From Bacillus massiliigorillae (lineage in GTDB: Bacteria > Bacillota > Bacilli > Bacillales > DSM-1321): a stretch of DNA of 64,000 nt. A program made the translations under genes and the position numbers. Of the stretch, positions 50,168 to 58,073 are shown piece after piece; within the stretch, counting starts at the first letter, position 1, and each line of letters starts with the position of its first letter. The stretch covers positions 40,054 through 104,053 of the forward strand of contig NZ_HG428747.1 in the NCBI RefSeq assembly GCF_000380245.2, in the 5' to 3' direction. The notes under the pieces are model-generated. The model made no database searches and was not told where the DNA came from. It was given only the letters and a program-made list of their open reading frames with translations.

Positions 50168-51076
50168 ATGAAAATTGGAATCATCGGATTAGGTGATATC
50201 GCTCAAAAAGCATATCTACCGGTACTTTCCGAAAAAGAAGGCATTGAGCTTGTCCTTTGCACTAGAAACGTAACAACCTTAAACAACTTATCCAAAAAGT
50301 ATCGTATTCAAGAAAAAGTTCAAACTGTGGAAGAACTAATCACAACGAATATTGATGCAGCTTTTGTAAGTACCGCTACAGCATCTCATTTTGAAATAGC
50401 AGAAAAACTACTCTTAAATGGAATTCATGTATATATAGATAAACCTATATCCATGAATTTTCAAGAAACTGAAAGAATAGTAAACCTTTCAAAAGAGAGT
50501 GGGAAGCTAGCCATGGTTGGCTTCAATAGAAGATTTATACCTAGAGTAAAAGAGCTAAAAGAACATGGTCAAGCCAACCTCATTATTATGCAAAAAAACC
50601 GATTTGCTTTTCCCGAATATGTAAGAAGATTTGTAGTTGAAGATTTTATACATGTAGTCGATACGCTTAGATTTTTAATGGATACTACTATAAAAGATGT
50701 AAAAGTAGAGTATTTGAAAAAAGATGACATACTAGAACATCTAGTAATTCAACTGATTGGTGAAAGATGTACAGCAATAGGTATCATGAATAGAAATACA
50801 GGTGTAACAGAAGAAACCATTGAATATATGACAGCACGAGATAAATTGGTTGTAAATAGTCTTGTGGAAACTACGCATTATCATAATAAAGACATACATA
50901 TAATGAAATTCGGAGATTGGGAACCAACATTGTATAAGCGTGGTTTCTATCAAATAGTTGATCACTTTATTGATTGTGTAATAAATAATAAAATACCTAA
51001 TCCTTCTATTGATGATTCACTAGTTACTCATGAAATTTGCGAGAGGATTGTTGCTTGCATTGATAGTAACGCATAA
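50168..51076 (+). CDS. Gfo/Idh/MocA-family oxidoreductase
   Basis: A 302-aa NAD(P)-dependent oxidoreductase, commonly acting on sugars or inositols. The Rossmann motif GIIGLGDIAQKAYLPVL is at residues 4-20, the ATASHFEIAEKLL segment and the VYIDKPISMNFQETE motif with the conserved EKP-like Lys-Pro pair follow. MVGFNRRFIPRV is the usual catalytic-domain junction. The ATG at 50168 has GAGG eight bases upstream; the GTG at 50159 is within that site. It appears to be a lone gene. Confidence 0.86.
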   Translation: MKIGIIGLGDIAQKAYLPVLSEKEGIELVLCTRNVTTLNNLSKKYRIQEKVQTVEELITTNIDAAFVSTATASHFEIAEKLLLNGIHVYIDKPISMNFQETERIVNLSKESGKLAMVGFNRRFIPRVKELKEHGQANLIIMQKNRFAFPEYVRRFVVEDFIHVVDTLRFLMDTTIKDVKVEYLKKDDILEHLVIQLIGERCTAIGIMNRNTGVTEETIEYMTARDKLVVNSLVETTHYHNKDIHIMKFGDWEPTLYKRGFYQIVDHFIDCVINNKIPNPSIDDSLVTHEICERIVACIDSNA

Positions 51077-51104
51077 AATAGTTTAATATTTCCTAGGTAA
51101 TTAG

Positions 51105-51136
51105 GGTTCACAGAATTCAAGTAGTGACTGTGAACC
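51105..51136 (+). repeat. Inverted repeat after the Gfo/Idh/MocA gene
   Basis: GGTTCACAG (51105-51113) and CTGTGAACC (51128-51136) pair exactly. The T-run is absent, so termination is uncertain. Confidence 0.5.
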
Positions 51137-51297
51137 TCAGGCTAGGTTTTATAACATATGCCTTCTACTTGATTTCTTGTTTTGCCGCATTTCATTCTAT
51201 AATTCACCATACTGATTGTAGAATTCATTCCCTCTACCATCTAAATCGATTGGTCAGTTTCAAACAAGGTATCTACTTCTTCCGATAAGGTACTAAA

Positions 51298-51786
51298 TTA
51301 CATTGCCTTCATTTGCATTTTTTTTAAGGTTTCTTTCCCAAAAAAGGCATCCGCTTTCTTCTTGATTTCCATTAAAACGGCATCATTTTCACGAAGTATT
51401 TCTCGGATTCTGTTTACAATCTGCATAGCATTTGTCTCATGGATTTGTTTAGCAACTCGTTCCAGGAGAACCTTTGTATCGTCAGATGAACTCCGTGCAA
51501 AGCGGTGGCACTGAACTACATTGTGCCTGAGAAACTCCGAATATTCAGGTGTAAAAGCACGACGAATACAGCCCCTCATTCCTGCATAACCATAGGAAAC
51601 TTCCGATGCAGCACGATAAAGCAAAATCATTCCACCCGCACGACTTGATTCAGGAGTTAATCTTAGTTCTGTAATATTTGAAACTAAGCGCTTTACTACT
51701 ACTGTACCTTGCTCTGTTGCCTCCCACCATTCTAATAAACGCTGTTTTTCCTCTTCACTCATTTGAACAGAAGATTGATGTGGCAT
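51298..51786 (-). CDS. Unknown protein, first member of a paralogous pair
   Basis: A 162-aa cytoplasmic protein that I do not recognise. The central part ITELRLTPESSRAGGMILLY then RAASEVSYGYAGMRGCIRRAF aligns with the neighbouring protein at 51816, sharing RL-x-P, an R-x-x-G segment, and Y-x-x-x-x-(M/V)-RG-x-I-x-R. The last 60 residues are helical and charged (IVNRIREILRENDAVLMEIKKKADAFF). The start at 51786 has GGGAG upstream; the frame extends 28 codons further without a site and overlaps the next gene. The two genes are 29 bp apart and surely co-transcribed. Confidence 0.75.
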   Translation of the reverse strand: MPHQSSVQMSEEEKQRLLEWWEATEQGTVVVKRLVSNITELRLTPESSRAGGMILLYRAASEVSYGYAGMRGCIRRAFTPEYSEFLRHNVVQCHRFARSSSDDTKVLLERVAKQIHETNAMQIVNRIREILRENDAVLMEIKKKADAFFGKETLKKMQMKAM

Positions 51787-51815
51787 TCCCTTCTCTCCCT
51801 TATAAAAATAGTCAT

Positions 51816-52307
51816 CTAAATGCGAGGAATAGCTTGAACGCTTTGGACGCGTTTTAGAATCACGTTCCATTCCGTTCCTAATAGAGCTTTTCCATAACTG
51901 TTAGCCTCATAGACTACATGTGTAATTTGCTGATTTAAAAATTGACTTTGCTCAATTAAATAAAAGGTGTCCGATGTAGATTCTTTTGCTACTAGCTCAA
52001 AGTTGGGCTTTAACTGAATTTCACTAATCCGTAGAGTATCGAGATCCAAAACAAGCATTTCTTTTCCAAGAGGAATTATTTCGCCACTACGAAGTCGTTC
52101 TATCGTTCCTCTAACAGCATCAAAGCTGTAGCCAATATCAGCCACAGTTGCATGATATGAGTTTAGCCCTGGCGCATTTCGTAACGAAGGAATCAAGCGA
52201 AAGCCAGTCGTAATGGAGCAAACCACTTCCTTTGCCGCCATTCCTTTATCTAAGATAGCTTCTATCGCATCAAGATAACTACTCCACTGACTATCTCCTA
52301 TTTTCAC
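51816..52307 (-). CDS. Unknown protein, second member of a paralogous pair
   Basis: A 163-aa protein of unknown function, starting with GTG at 52307 behind the very strong AAAAGGAGGAG. The frame is open 24 codons upstream but without a site. The segment ITTGFRLIPSLRNAPGLNSY then HATVADIGYSFDAVRGTIERL is homologous to the downstream gene. A WSSYLDAIEAILDKGMAAKE helix opens the protein. No membrane segment or known domain is visible. It lies directly after rlmH. Confidence 0.75.
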   Translation of the reverse strand: MKIGDSQWSSYLDAIEAILDKGMAAKEVVCSITTGFRLIPSLRNAPGLNSYHATVADIGYSFDAVRGTIERLRSGEIIPLGKEMLVLDLDTLRISEIQLKPNFELVAKESTSDTFYLIEQSQFLNQQITHVVYEANSYGKALLGTEWNVILKRVQSVQAIPRI

Positions 52308-52497
52308 AAATAATCTCCTCCTTTTGCCCCGTTTCCCACGACTCGTTATAAGTACTTTCAAGATAAGATATTCGTTCATGCTCCGTCCTTATGATAAATT
52401 TTGAGATATCTGGAGAATATACGTTTTAGAAAGCAAAAGAACAAGATAATGAATGTATCCCTCATTAGATATATATATATTTCACATAAACACAACA

Positions 52498-52528
52498 AAG
52501 CCATAACCCTACTTGAAGGTTATGGCTT
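52498..52528 (-). terminator. Terminator after rlmH
   Basis: AAGCCATAACC (52498-52508) and GGTTATGGCTT (52518-52528) form an 11-bp stem downstream of rlmH on the minus strand. Confidence 0.75.
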
Positions 52529-52532
52529 ACAG

Positions 52533-53012
52533 TTACTTATGATACGGTTCATTCCGATTAATCCGAAATGCTCGATAAATCTGTTCTACCAAAATCAACC
52601 TCATCAGTTGATGAGGAAACGTCATCTTCGAAAAACTAAGAGTCTCATTACTACGCTTCATCACTTCATCACTCAAGCCAAGCGATCCACCAATCACAAA
52701 TGCAACTTTACTCTTCCCATATGTCGCTAATTTATCAAGATTTTCCGCTAGTTGTTCCGATGTTTTCATGCTACCCTCAATAGCGAGTGCAATGACATGT
52801 GTATCTAGAGAAATTTTCGCTAAGATACGTTCGCCTTCTTTTTGTTTGACGATTAGCATATCTGTTTCACTTAAATTCTCTGGGGCTTTTTCATCAGGTA
52901 ATTCGATAATATCAATTTTTGCATAAGCTGAAAGTCGTTTCGTATATTCAGCAATGCCTTGTTTTAAATATTTTTCTTTCAGTTTCCCTACGGTGATAAT
53001 TGAGATATTCAC
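52533..53012 (-). CDS. rlmH: 23S rRNA pseudouridine-1915 N3-methyltransferase RlmH
   Basis: A 159-aa SPOUT methyltransferase that modifies pseudouridine 1915 of 23S rRNA. Conserved parts: ITVGKLKEKYLKQGIAEYTKRLSAYAKIDIIELPDEKAPEN, the knotted SAM site VAFVIGGSLGLSDEVMKR, and the C-terminal MTFPHQLMRLILVEQIYRAFRI. The GTG at 53012 has GAGG six bases before it and gives the same length as B. subtilis YydA. The DnaA-box cluster begins just upstream. Confidence 0.95.
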   Translation of the reverse strand: MNISIITVGKLKEKYLKQGIAEYTKRLSAYAKIDIIELPDEKAPENLSETDMLIVKQKEGERILAKISLDTHVIALAIEGSMKTSEQLAENLDKLATYGKSKVAFVIGGSLGLSDEVMKRSNETLSFSKMTFPHQLMRLILVEQIYRAFRINRNEPYHK

Positions 53013-53048
53013 AGGTATCCTCACTTTACAAACATATTACAAACAACT

Positions 53049-53429
53049 TATACACAGGACTTATCCACATATCCACAATAGATGTCCACATTTCGTATGG
53101 GAATATCAGTTCCCTACTACATATATAGCTTTGTTATTACAATATTCACAGGTTGTGGACAACTTTTCTTCCTCTGTTAATTCTGTAAGCACTGGGGCTA
53201 CTTCATGTTCGTCTACCATTACATCTAACGCTAATTCTACGTGCTCTTTGCAGCAATTGATCATTGTCCTATTCCTCCATCTAGTATTATTTCCTCACTA
53301 TTTATCCTTCGATAATTATAGTTTTTTCAAAAATGCGAAATTTATCCACAACTAATAACCATTCAATAAGTTATACACAGTTTATTCTTCACACTAGTCA
53401 TCATAGCATAAAAAGCAAAGTTATCAACA
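53049..53429. promoter_or_regulatory. DnaA-box cluster
   Basis: Boxes of TTATNCACA type are at 53049 (TTATACACA), 53062 (TTATCCACA), 53070 (ATATCCACA), 53142 (ATATTCACA), 53342 (TTATCCACA), 53371 (TTATACACA) and 53421 (TTATCAACA). A weaker one is at 53083 (ATGTCCACA), and TTGTCCACA is on the minus strand at 53154-53162. Two are perfect consensus. They surround and run through the CxxH/CxxC gene next to rlmH. B. subtilis has a DnaA-box cluster at the equivalent yydA locus that restrains replication initiation. Confidence 0.82.
53106..53264 (-). CDS. CxxH/CxxC protein
   Basis: A 52-aa protein beginning MINCCKEHVELALDVMVDEH and ending with TTCEYCNNKAIYVVGN. It has a C-x-x-H pair (Cys5, His8) and a C-x-x-C pair (Cys39, Cys42), the layout that names the small CxxH/CxxC family found in Bacillus beside rlmH. 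It probably binds one zinc ion, and its function is unknown. GGAGG lies nine bases before the ATG. It is followed by rlmH and may be co-transcribed with it. Confidence 0.92.
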   Translation of the reverse strand: MINCCKEHVELALDVMVDEHEVAPVLTELTEEEKLSTTCEYCNNKAIYVVGN

Positions 53430-53435
53430 ATAAGA

Positions 53436-53590
53436 AAAGCGGAAGCGCCCGTTTTGTGACGTATAGATTGGAGCACTTCGACTGAGATAAAGGAAACACG
53501 AAGAGGCGGTAGCCTTTTTCGATGTTGACTTATCGTAGGGAGATGAGCGAAATCTACTAGTCACAGGGCGCTGGAGCTAGACACCGCACA
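53436..53590. repeat. Short interspersed repeat, bcr-like
   Basis: About 150 bp beginning AAAAGCGGAAGCGCCC and ending GGGCGCTGGAGCTAGACA. AGCGCCC then GTTT then TGTGAC pairs with GTCACA and GGGCGCT (53561-53572), with further internal hairpins. It resembles the small structured repeats scattered in intergenic DNA of the cereus group, and has no coding potential. Confidence 0.6.
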
Positions 53591-53675
53591 AAATTATATA
53601 CTTTCTTAGCATTCAAAGAAAAACCATCACCGGTCTTTTTGGATTGATGTTTACTCTTCTTGATTTATCCCCAAT

Positions 53676-53702
53676 AAAAAAGAGTCGCATGCACGACTCT
53701 TC
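53676..53702 (-). terminator. Terminator of the htrA/wal block
   Basis: AAGAGTCG (53680-53687) and CGACTCTT (53694-53701) form an 8-bp stem, with TTTTT following on the minus strand. Confidence 0.78.
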
Positions 53703-53708
53703 ATAAAC

Positions 53709-54902
53709 TTATAATGTTTCCCCTTGCAATGTAATTGTTGCACTTTCTAATTTACCGTTCCGATAAAATTTAACCTTCAACTGATCGCCAATCTTTTTAT
53801 CAATATACAAATGTTTTCGGAAGCTAACGAGATCTTTAATTTTCTCTCCATCCATTTCAACAATGACATCATACGCTTTAATACCTGCTTTTGCTGCTGG
53901 TGAATTTCGTTGAACCTCTACAATTGCCACACCAGTTGTTACATTTGCTGGTAACTTAAACGTATTTTCACGATGATATTGCGTTACTTCTTCAATTGGT
54001 GCTAGGCTTACACCTAAATATGGGCGTTTCACTTCTCCATACTTCTCAATATCTTTTATAACTGGTATCGCTGAGTTTATAGGTATAGCAAGACCAATTC
54101 CCTCAACCGCTTGCTCTGCAATTTTCATAGAATTAATACCAATTACTTGGCCTTTTAAATTCACCAAGGCACCACCGCTATTACCAGGGTTAATAGCAGT
54201 ATCCGTTTGAATAACTTCTGAATTCCAATCTACAACGCCATCTTGATTAATATCAATTTCTATCGTTCTTTCTAAACCTGAAATAATACCCTGTGTCACC
54301 GATCCAGAGAATTGTAAGCCAAGTGGATTTCCAATCGCTAAAACAGGCTCACCTGGTTTCAATGAAGAAGAATCACCAAATTCGGCTATTGTTTTTATTT
54401 TACTAGCATCTGTTTGAATAACAGCTAAGTCAGTCCACACATCGCTCCCAATCACCTTCGCAGGAATTTTTGTACCATCTGAAAGCGATACTTCTAGTGC
54501 AGATGCACCTTCAATTACGTGGTGATTAGTAACAATATAAGCTTTTCCATTGGCTTTTTCGTACACAACACCTGAACCAGTTCCCGCTTCGCCACCTTGA
54601 GAAAAAATACTAGCTTCTTGAATATTAGTTATGCCGACAACAGCATCTGCTGCCTTATCATAAGCATCTGTGACCGAACTTGTAACATTTAAAGCTACAT
54701 TTTGCTTAATTCCAGGTGATTGATTTGTATGATTGATTTCATTAGCACCATTAGTGCCATTCATCCAACCCATTGCTGGAAAGACTAAACCAACTAATAG
54801 AGCACCAACAATAACGCCTATTAAACCTGAAAAAAAATACCCCTTTTTATTTCCCGCTCTACGCTTTGGTCTTTGATCATAATCGTGATCGTAGTAATCC
54901 AA
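53709..54902 (-). CDS. htrA: HtrA-type membrane serine protease
   Basis: A membrane-anchored S1C protease with a PDZ domain, active in quality control outside the membrane. One N-terminal helix (GLIGVIVGALLVGLVFPAMG) anchors it. The catalytic triad is visible: His in IVTNHHVIEGA, Asp in TDLAVIQTD and Ser in NPGNSGGALVN. The PDZ domain (AIVEVQRNSPAAKAGIKAYD) ends the 397-aa protein. The TTG at 54902 has AGAGG upstream; an ATG six codons earlier has no site and may be the annotated start. It follows walJ at the end of the walRKHIJ block. Confidence 0.87.
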   Translation of the reverse strand: MDYYDHDYDQRPKRRAGNKKGYFFSGLIGVIVGALLVGLVFPAMGWMNGTNGANEINHTNQSPGIKQNVALNVTSSVTDAYDKAADAVVGITNIQEASIFSQGGEAGTGSGVVYEKANGKAYIVTNHHVIEGASALEVSLSDGTKIPAKVIGSDVWTDLAVIQTDASKIKTIAEFGDSSSLKPGEPVLAIGNPLGLQFSGSVTQGIISGLERTIEIDINQDGVVDWNSEVIQTDTAINPGNSGGALVNLKGQVIGINSMKIAEQAVEGIGLAIPINSAIPVIKDIEKYGEVKRPYLGVSLAPIEEVTQYHRENTFKLPANVTTGVAIVEVQRNSPAAKAGIKAYDVIVEMDGEKIKDLVSFRKHLYIDKKIGDQLKVKFYRNGKLESATITLQGETL

Positions 54903-55058
54903 TTCTCTCAGTCCTCTCATAATTAATCATATTTATTATTATAGCCGCTTTTCATACTTTTTAACTTTCAGTGGATTAGTTTGCATCTTTGTTAATACAT
55001 ATATTCTCTATACTTAATAAAGGGTTTATATAGGATTCACCTGAATCAAACGTGTAAA

Positions 55059-55108
55059 AAAAGGCTGTTCGAACGGTGACTTGAATTCACCCGTTCGAAC
55101 AGCCTTTT
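55059..55108. terminator. Hairpin between walJ and htrA
   Basis: An 18-bp perfect stem (55059-55076 with 55091-55108) and a TTTT tail make a strong terminator after walJ. It separates htrA from the wal operon. Confidence 0.88.
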
Positions 55109-55111
55109 ATC

Positions 55112-55906
55112 TTAAACAGTCACCAAATCGGTCGCTGTTTTCGGATCGGTATCATATAATGAAAATCCTTCTCCGACAATTAATCCTTTGCTTTCTAATG
55201 TTTGAGTAACAGACATACGCGCTAAATCTTTCATATTATTATCAAGACTCAAATGCGCCAAGTAAATACGTTTCGTCTGATCACCAATAACCTCGCTCAT
55301 AGCTAAGGCTGCATCTTCATTCGATACATGCCCTACATCACTAAGAATTCTACGTTTTACGCTCCATGGGTAGCGTCCCATTCGTAACATCCCAACATCA
55401 TGATTACTCTCAAATACGAAACAATCAGCATTAGCAATCACGCCTTTCATTCGATCACTGACATACCCAGTGTCAGTCATTAGAGCAATTTTCTTACCAT
55501 TATGATGGAACACATAAAACATTGGCTCAGCAGCATCATGAGAAACACCAAATGATTCAATATCTAAACTACCAAATGTCTTAACCGTTTCCATATCAAA
55601 AGTAAACTTCTGTTCAGTTGGAACTTCACCAATTAAACCTTCCATGGCATGCCATGTTTTCTCATTCGCATAGATTGGTAGCTTGTGCTTACGAGCGATT
55701 ACACCCAGCCCTTTAATATGATCACTATGCTCATGAGTAACTAGTACACCAGTAAGTTCAGAAAGATTTCGCCCAATTTGTTGAAATAAACCTTCCATTC
55801 CTTTTCCGCTCAAGCCCGCATCTACTAGAAAGCGCTGATCTTCTGTTTCTACATAAAACGCATTTCCCGTGCTCCCGCTTGCGAGAACGCTAAAATGCAT
55901 CGTCAT
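55112..55906 (-). CDS. walJ: Metallo-beta-lactamase-fold hydrolase WalJ (YycJ)
   Basis: A 264-aa MBL-fold hydrolase encoded in the wal operon. The metal-binding HxHxDH motif is in VLVTHEHSDHIKGL; other ligands are in ALMTDTGYVSD and FESNHD. Family role: DNA exonuclease-like activity and coordination of cell-wall and DNA metabolism have been proposed for YycJ. GGAGTG precedes the ATG. It sits six bases after walI and is followed by a terminator. Confidence 0.92.
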   Translation of the reverse strand: MTMHFSVLASGSTGNAFYVETEDQRFLVDAGLSGKGMEGLFQQIGRNLSELTGVLVTHEHSDHIKGLGVIARKHKLPIYANEKTWHAMEGLIGEVPTEQKFTFDMETVKTFGSLDIESFGVSHDAAEPMFYVFHHNGKKIALMTDTGYVSDRMKGVIANADCFVFESNHDVGMLRMGRYPWSVKRRILSDVGHVSNEDAALAMSEVIGDQTKRIYLAHLSLDNNMKDLARMSVTQTLESKGLIVGEGFSLYDTDPKTATDLVTV

Positions 55907-55912
55907 GAATCT

Positions 55913-56743
55913 TCACTCCAATATTAATTTTTTATCATCCATATCCGATTCATCAGAGATATTCACTCCATCATTAAATTCAATAATTCTACCATCAAGC
56001 GCATTTACAAAGAAATCATCCTCATTATTAATTTCTACATGCCAAATCGGTGTCAAGATATGTGAAGCCGTATCCTGGAGTATATTGATATAACCTAATT
56101 CCACATTAGTAATTTCATTATTAGGCTGAATACTTCCTTTATTAAATAATGTTTCAATCGCTTTTATAGCTGGTATAACATCATCTTTTTCGTTAAATTG
56201 TTCGTCAATATCATCTAGATATGTTTGCGTATAAGATATAACTTGTCTCTTATCATCCATTTTTAGCTCTAGTTTTGCACTACTGTTATTAAAAATCATC
56301 TTACCTTTATATGTTTGATAATAAATAATCACGTTACCGATTTCGTCAACTTTCCAAAACCGATACTGATCTCCGTGCAATACATTTTCTTTTACAAAAG
56401 AATCTAACGCTTCCGAATGAATTTTTTCACCTAATTGCAATGGCTTAAATTCTGAAGCATATATTTGTTGATTTTTTTCTTTTTGAACTCGTTGATTTTT
56501 GAGTTTTTTTAATTCCTCATCAGAAAAAAGTTTACTTTTCGCACTTAAGTATTGCTCTTTATTCGGTTGCTTTGGCAACGTTTTATACGTAATTTCATTT
56601 TCTTTTAATTTATCTTCAATGGTTGATTCTGCAATCACTTCAAGACCATTAGAACTTCTTTTTTGAATATATTGATACAGAAGGAACATATTGAGAACAA
56701 GAAAAACTACAATAAAAATGGTTTTCGTTTTACTCCAATCCAC
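55913..56743 (-). CDS. walI: WalI (YycI), regulator of WalK
   Basis: A 276-aa membrane-anchored protein with one N-terminal helix (IFIVVFLVLNMFLLYQYI) and an extracytoplasmic domain containing the YycI/YycH-type fold (GDQYRFWKVDEIGNVIIYYQTYKGKMIFNN). It forms a complex with WalH that restrains the WalK sensor in B. subtilis. It starts with GTG at 56743 after AGGAGG and overlaps walH by 14 bp. Confidence 0.93.
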   Translation of the reverse strand: MDWSKTKTIFIVVFLVLNMFLLYQYIQKRSSNGLEVIAESTIEDKLKENEITYKTLPKQPNKEQYLSAKSKLFSDEELKKLKNQRVQKEKNQQIYASEFKPLQLGEKIHSEALDSFVKENVLHGDQYRFWKVDEIGNVIIYYQTYKGKMIFNNSSAKLELKMDDKRQVISYTQTYLDDIDEQFNEKDDVIPAIKAIETLFNKGSIQPNNEITNVELGYINILQDTASHILTPIWHVEINNEDDFFVNALDGRIIEFNDGVNISDESDMDDKKLILE

Positions 56744-58073
56744 GTGATATTCCTCCTGTTTGTTTCAACGTTAATGACTTCCACTCACCATTATATTTGT
56801 AATACCAAGCGGGCTCCAAAGAAATATTGTCATACTGAAATGCTTCCATATCTTTAACCATACGATAACCAATCTGCATATCCTCTAACAAGTCTGCTTC
56901 ATAGTTAGGTTCAGCCACCGAACTAATTTGTTGAAATGCTTCCTTCCCTGAAGGTAAGGTAACCATATCACTTTCAGATAATATGGCTAGTTCTAATGTA
57001 AAGAATGGTCGAAAATATGACTTTAGATCGTCTTCTACCCATTTTTGAACAAGCTCAGACATGAATTGGTTATTGAAGGTAGGTAAGCCATTTACATATA
57101 ACCGAAAGGTCGTTTTCTGTTCGTCTTGATTAATTTCAGCAAATCGATAATTATCTTCCCATCCTGAATGCTCATTAATAAATTCGATACTGTTCTCTAA
57201 TAAATCAGCTTTTGCAGTTTTATATGTTTCTTTTAAGCCTGGATTGACATATTTGAGCACCATTGTATCATAAAACACACGCATAAATGTCGATCCCCCT
57301 GTAAACTCTTGCCCTCTTACAATTTGGTCTGATTTCACAACGCCTGGATCTGGAAATAATGCATTTTTAAATTTATTTACATCTAGTAATTTTGTAGTGT
57401 ATTTATATTTAGGATACTGACCTTTATTTTCTGGTACATAGAGAGCTTTATTAGGTGTCGCATTAATTACTGTATAGTGATCAAATTTCTTCGCTTTCTC
57501 ACGTATCTGGTTCGTTAGCTTTTTTAAATGTGAAGCACTCACATCAAATCTATAAACATATTTCTTCTCAGGATCAGTAGAGACGAAATAAACTTCATTT
57601 TCTTCTCCATTTCCCGTAGCTGCACTAATAAGAATGCGGTCAAATTCAAGATCTCTGCGAAGTTCTCGATCTTCTACCTTAATGACTTTTTTATAAATCG
57701 CAAATGGTACGTTATCAGGAAACACTAATTCAATCATTGCTTTTTTATCGATAAATGACTGTACTTTTTGTGTAATGCTATTTGTTACATCTTTAAAATT
57801 ATAAAAAGTCCAATCATCCATCTCATCTAAGACCATATTAATATCTTCATCTTTTATACTGCCATAATACTCATCGTCTTCATGAACCATAATAAGTGAA
57901 GGCCTAATAATGTCTTTTTCCGCTTTCTTATTAGAAATCGCTACATTCGGAATAACCTGTTCCTTCGTTGTAAGATCAATTTTAGGTGAATATGTCACTA
58001 TGCTCCATGTCAAAAAAACACTATTACAAACTAAAAATGTGAGAAGGATTGTCTTGATTAATTCTTTATTCAT
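56730..58073 (-). CDS. walH: WalH (YycH), regulator of WalK
   Basis: A 447-aa protein with one N-terminal transmembrane helix (TILLTFLVCNSVFLTWSIVTY) and a large extracytoplasmic domain. It is the YycH partner of WalI in modulating WalK. The ATG at 58073 is ten bases from AGAGG and overlaps the walK stop (ATGA-like); a GTG two codons earlier is possible. Its neighbours on both sides overlap, giving coupled translation across walK-walH-walI. Confidence 0.93.
   Translation of the reverse strand: MNKELIKTILLTFLVCNSVFLTWSIVTYSPKIDLTTKEQVIPNVAISNKKAEKDIIRPSLIMVHEDDEYYGSIKDEDINMVLDEMDDWTFYNFKDVTNSITQKVQSFIDKKAMIELVFPDNVPFAIYKKVIKVEDRELRRDLEFDRILISAATGNGEENEVYFVSTDPEKKYVYRFDVSASHLKKLTNQIREKAKKFDHYTVINATPNKALYVPENKGQYPKYKYTTKLLDVNKFKNALFPDPGVVKSDQIVRGQEFTGGSTFMRVFYDTMVLKYVNPGLKETYKTAKADLLENSIEFINEHSGWEDNYRFAEINQDEQKTTFRLYVNGLPTFNNQFMSELVQKWVEDDLKSYFRPFFTLELAILSESDMVTLPSGKEAFQQISSVAEPNYEADLLEDMQIGYRMVKDMEAFQYDNISLEPAWYYKYNGEWKSLTLKQTGGISRGLE

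Noticed and set aside
52401..52730. Plus-strand open frame of 109 codons
   Set aside because: It overlaps the 3' part of rlmH and its terminator; the hairpin and lack of a ribosome binding site speak against it.
52954..53355. Plus-strand open frame of 133 codons
   Set aside because: It is antisense to the CxxH/CxxC gene and the rlmH start, and its open frame comes from repeated TTATCCACA-type DnaA boxes.
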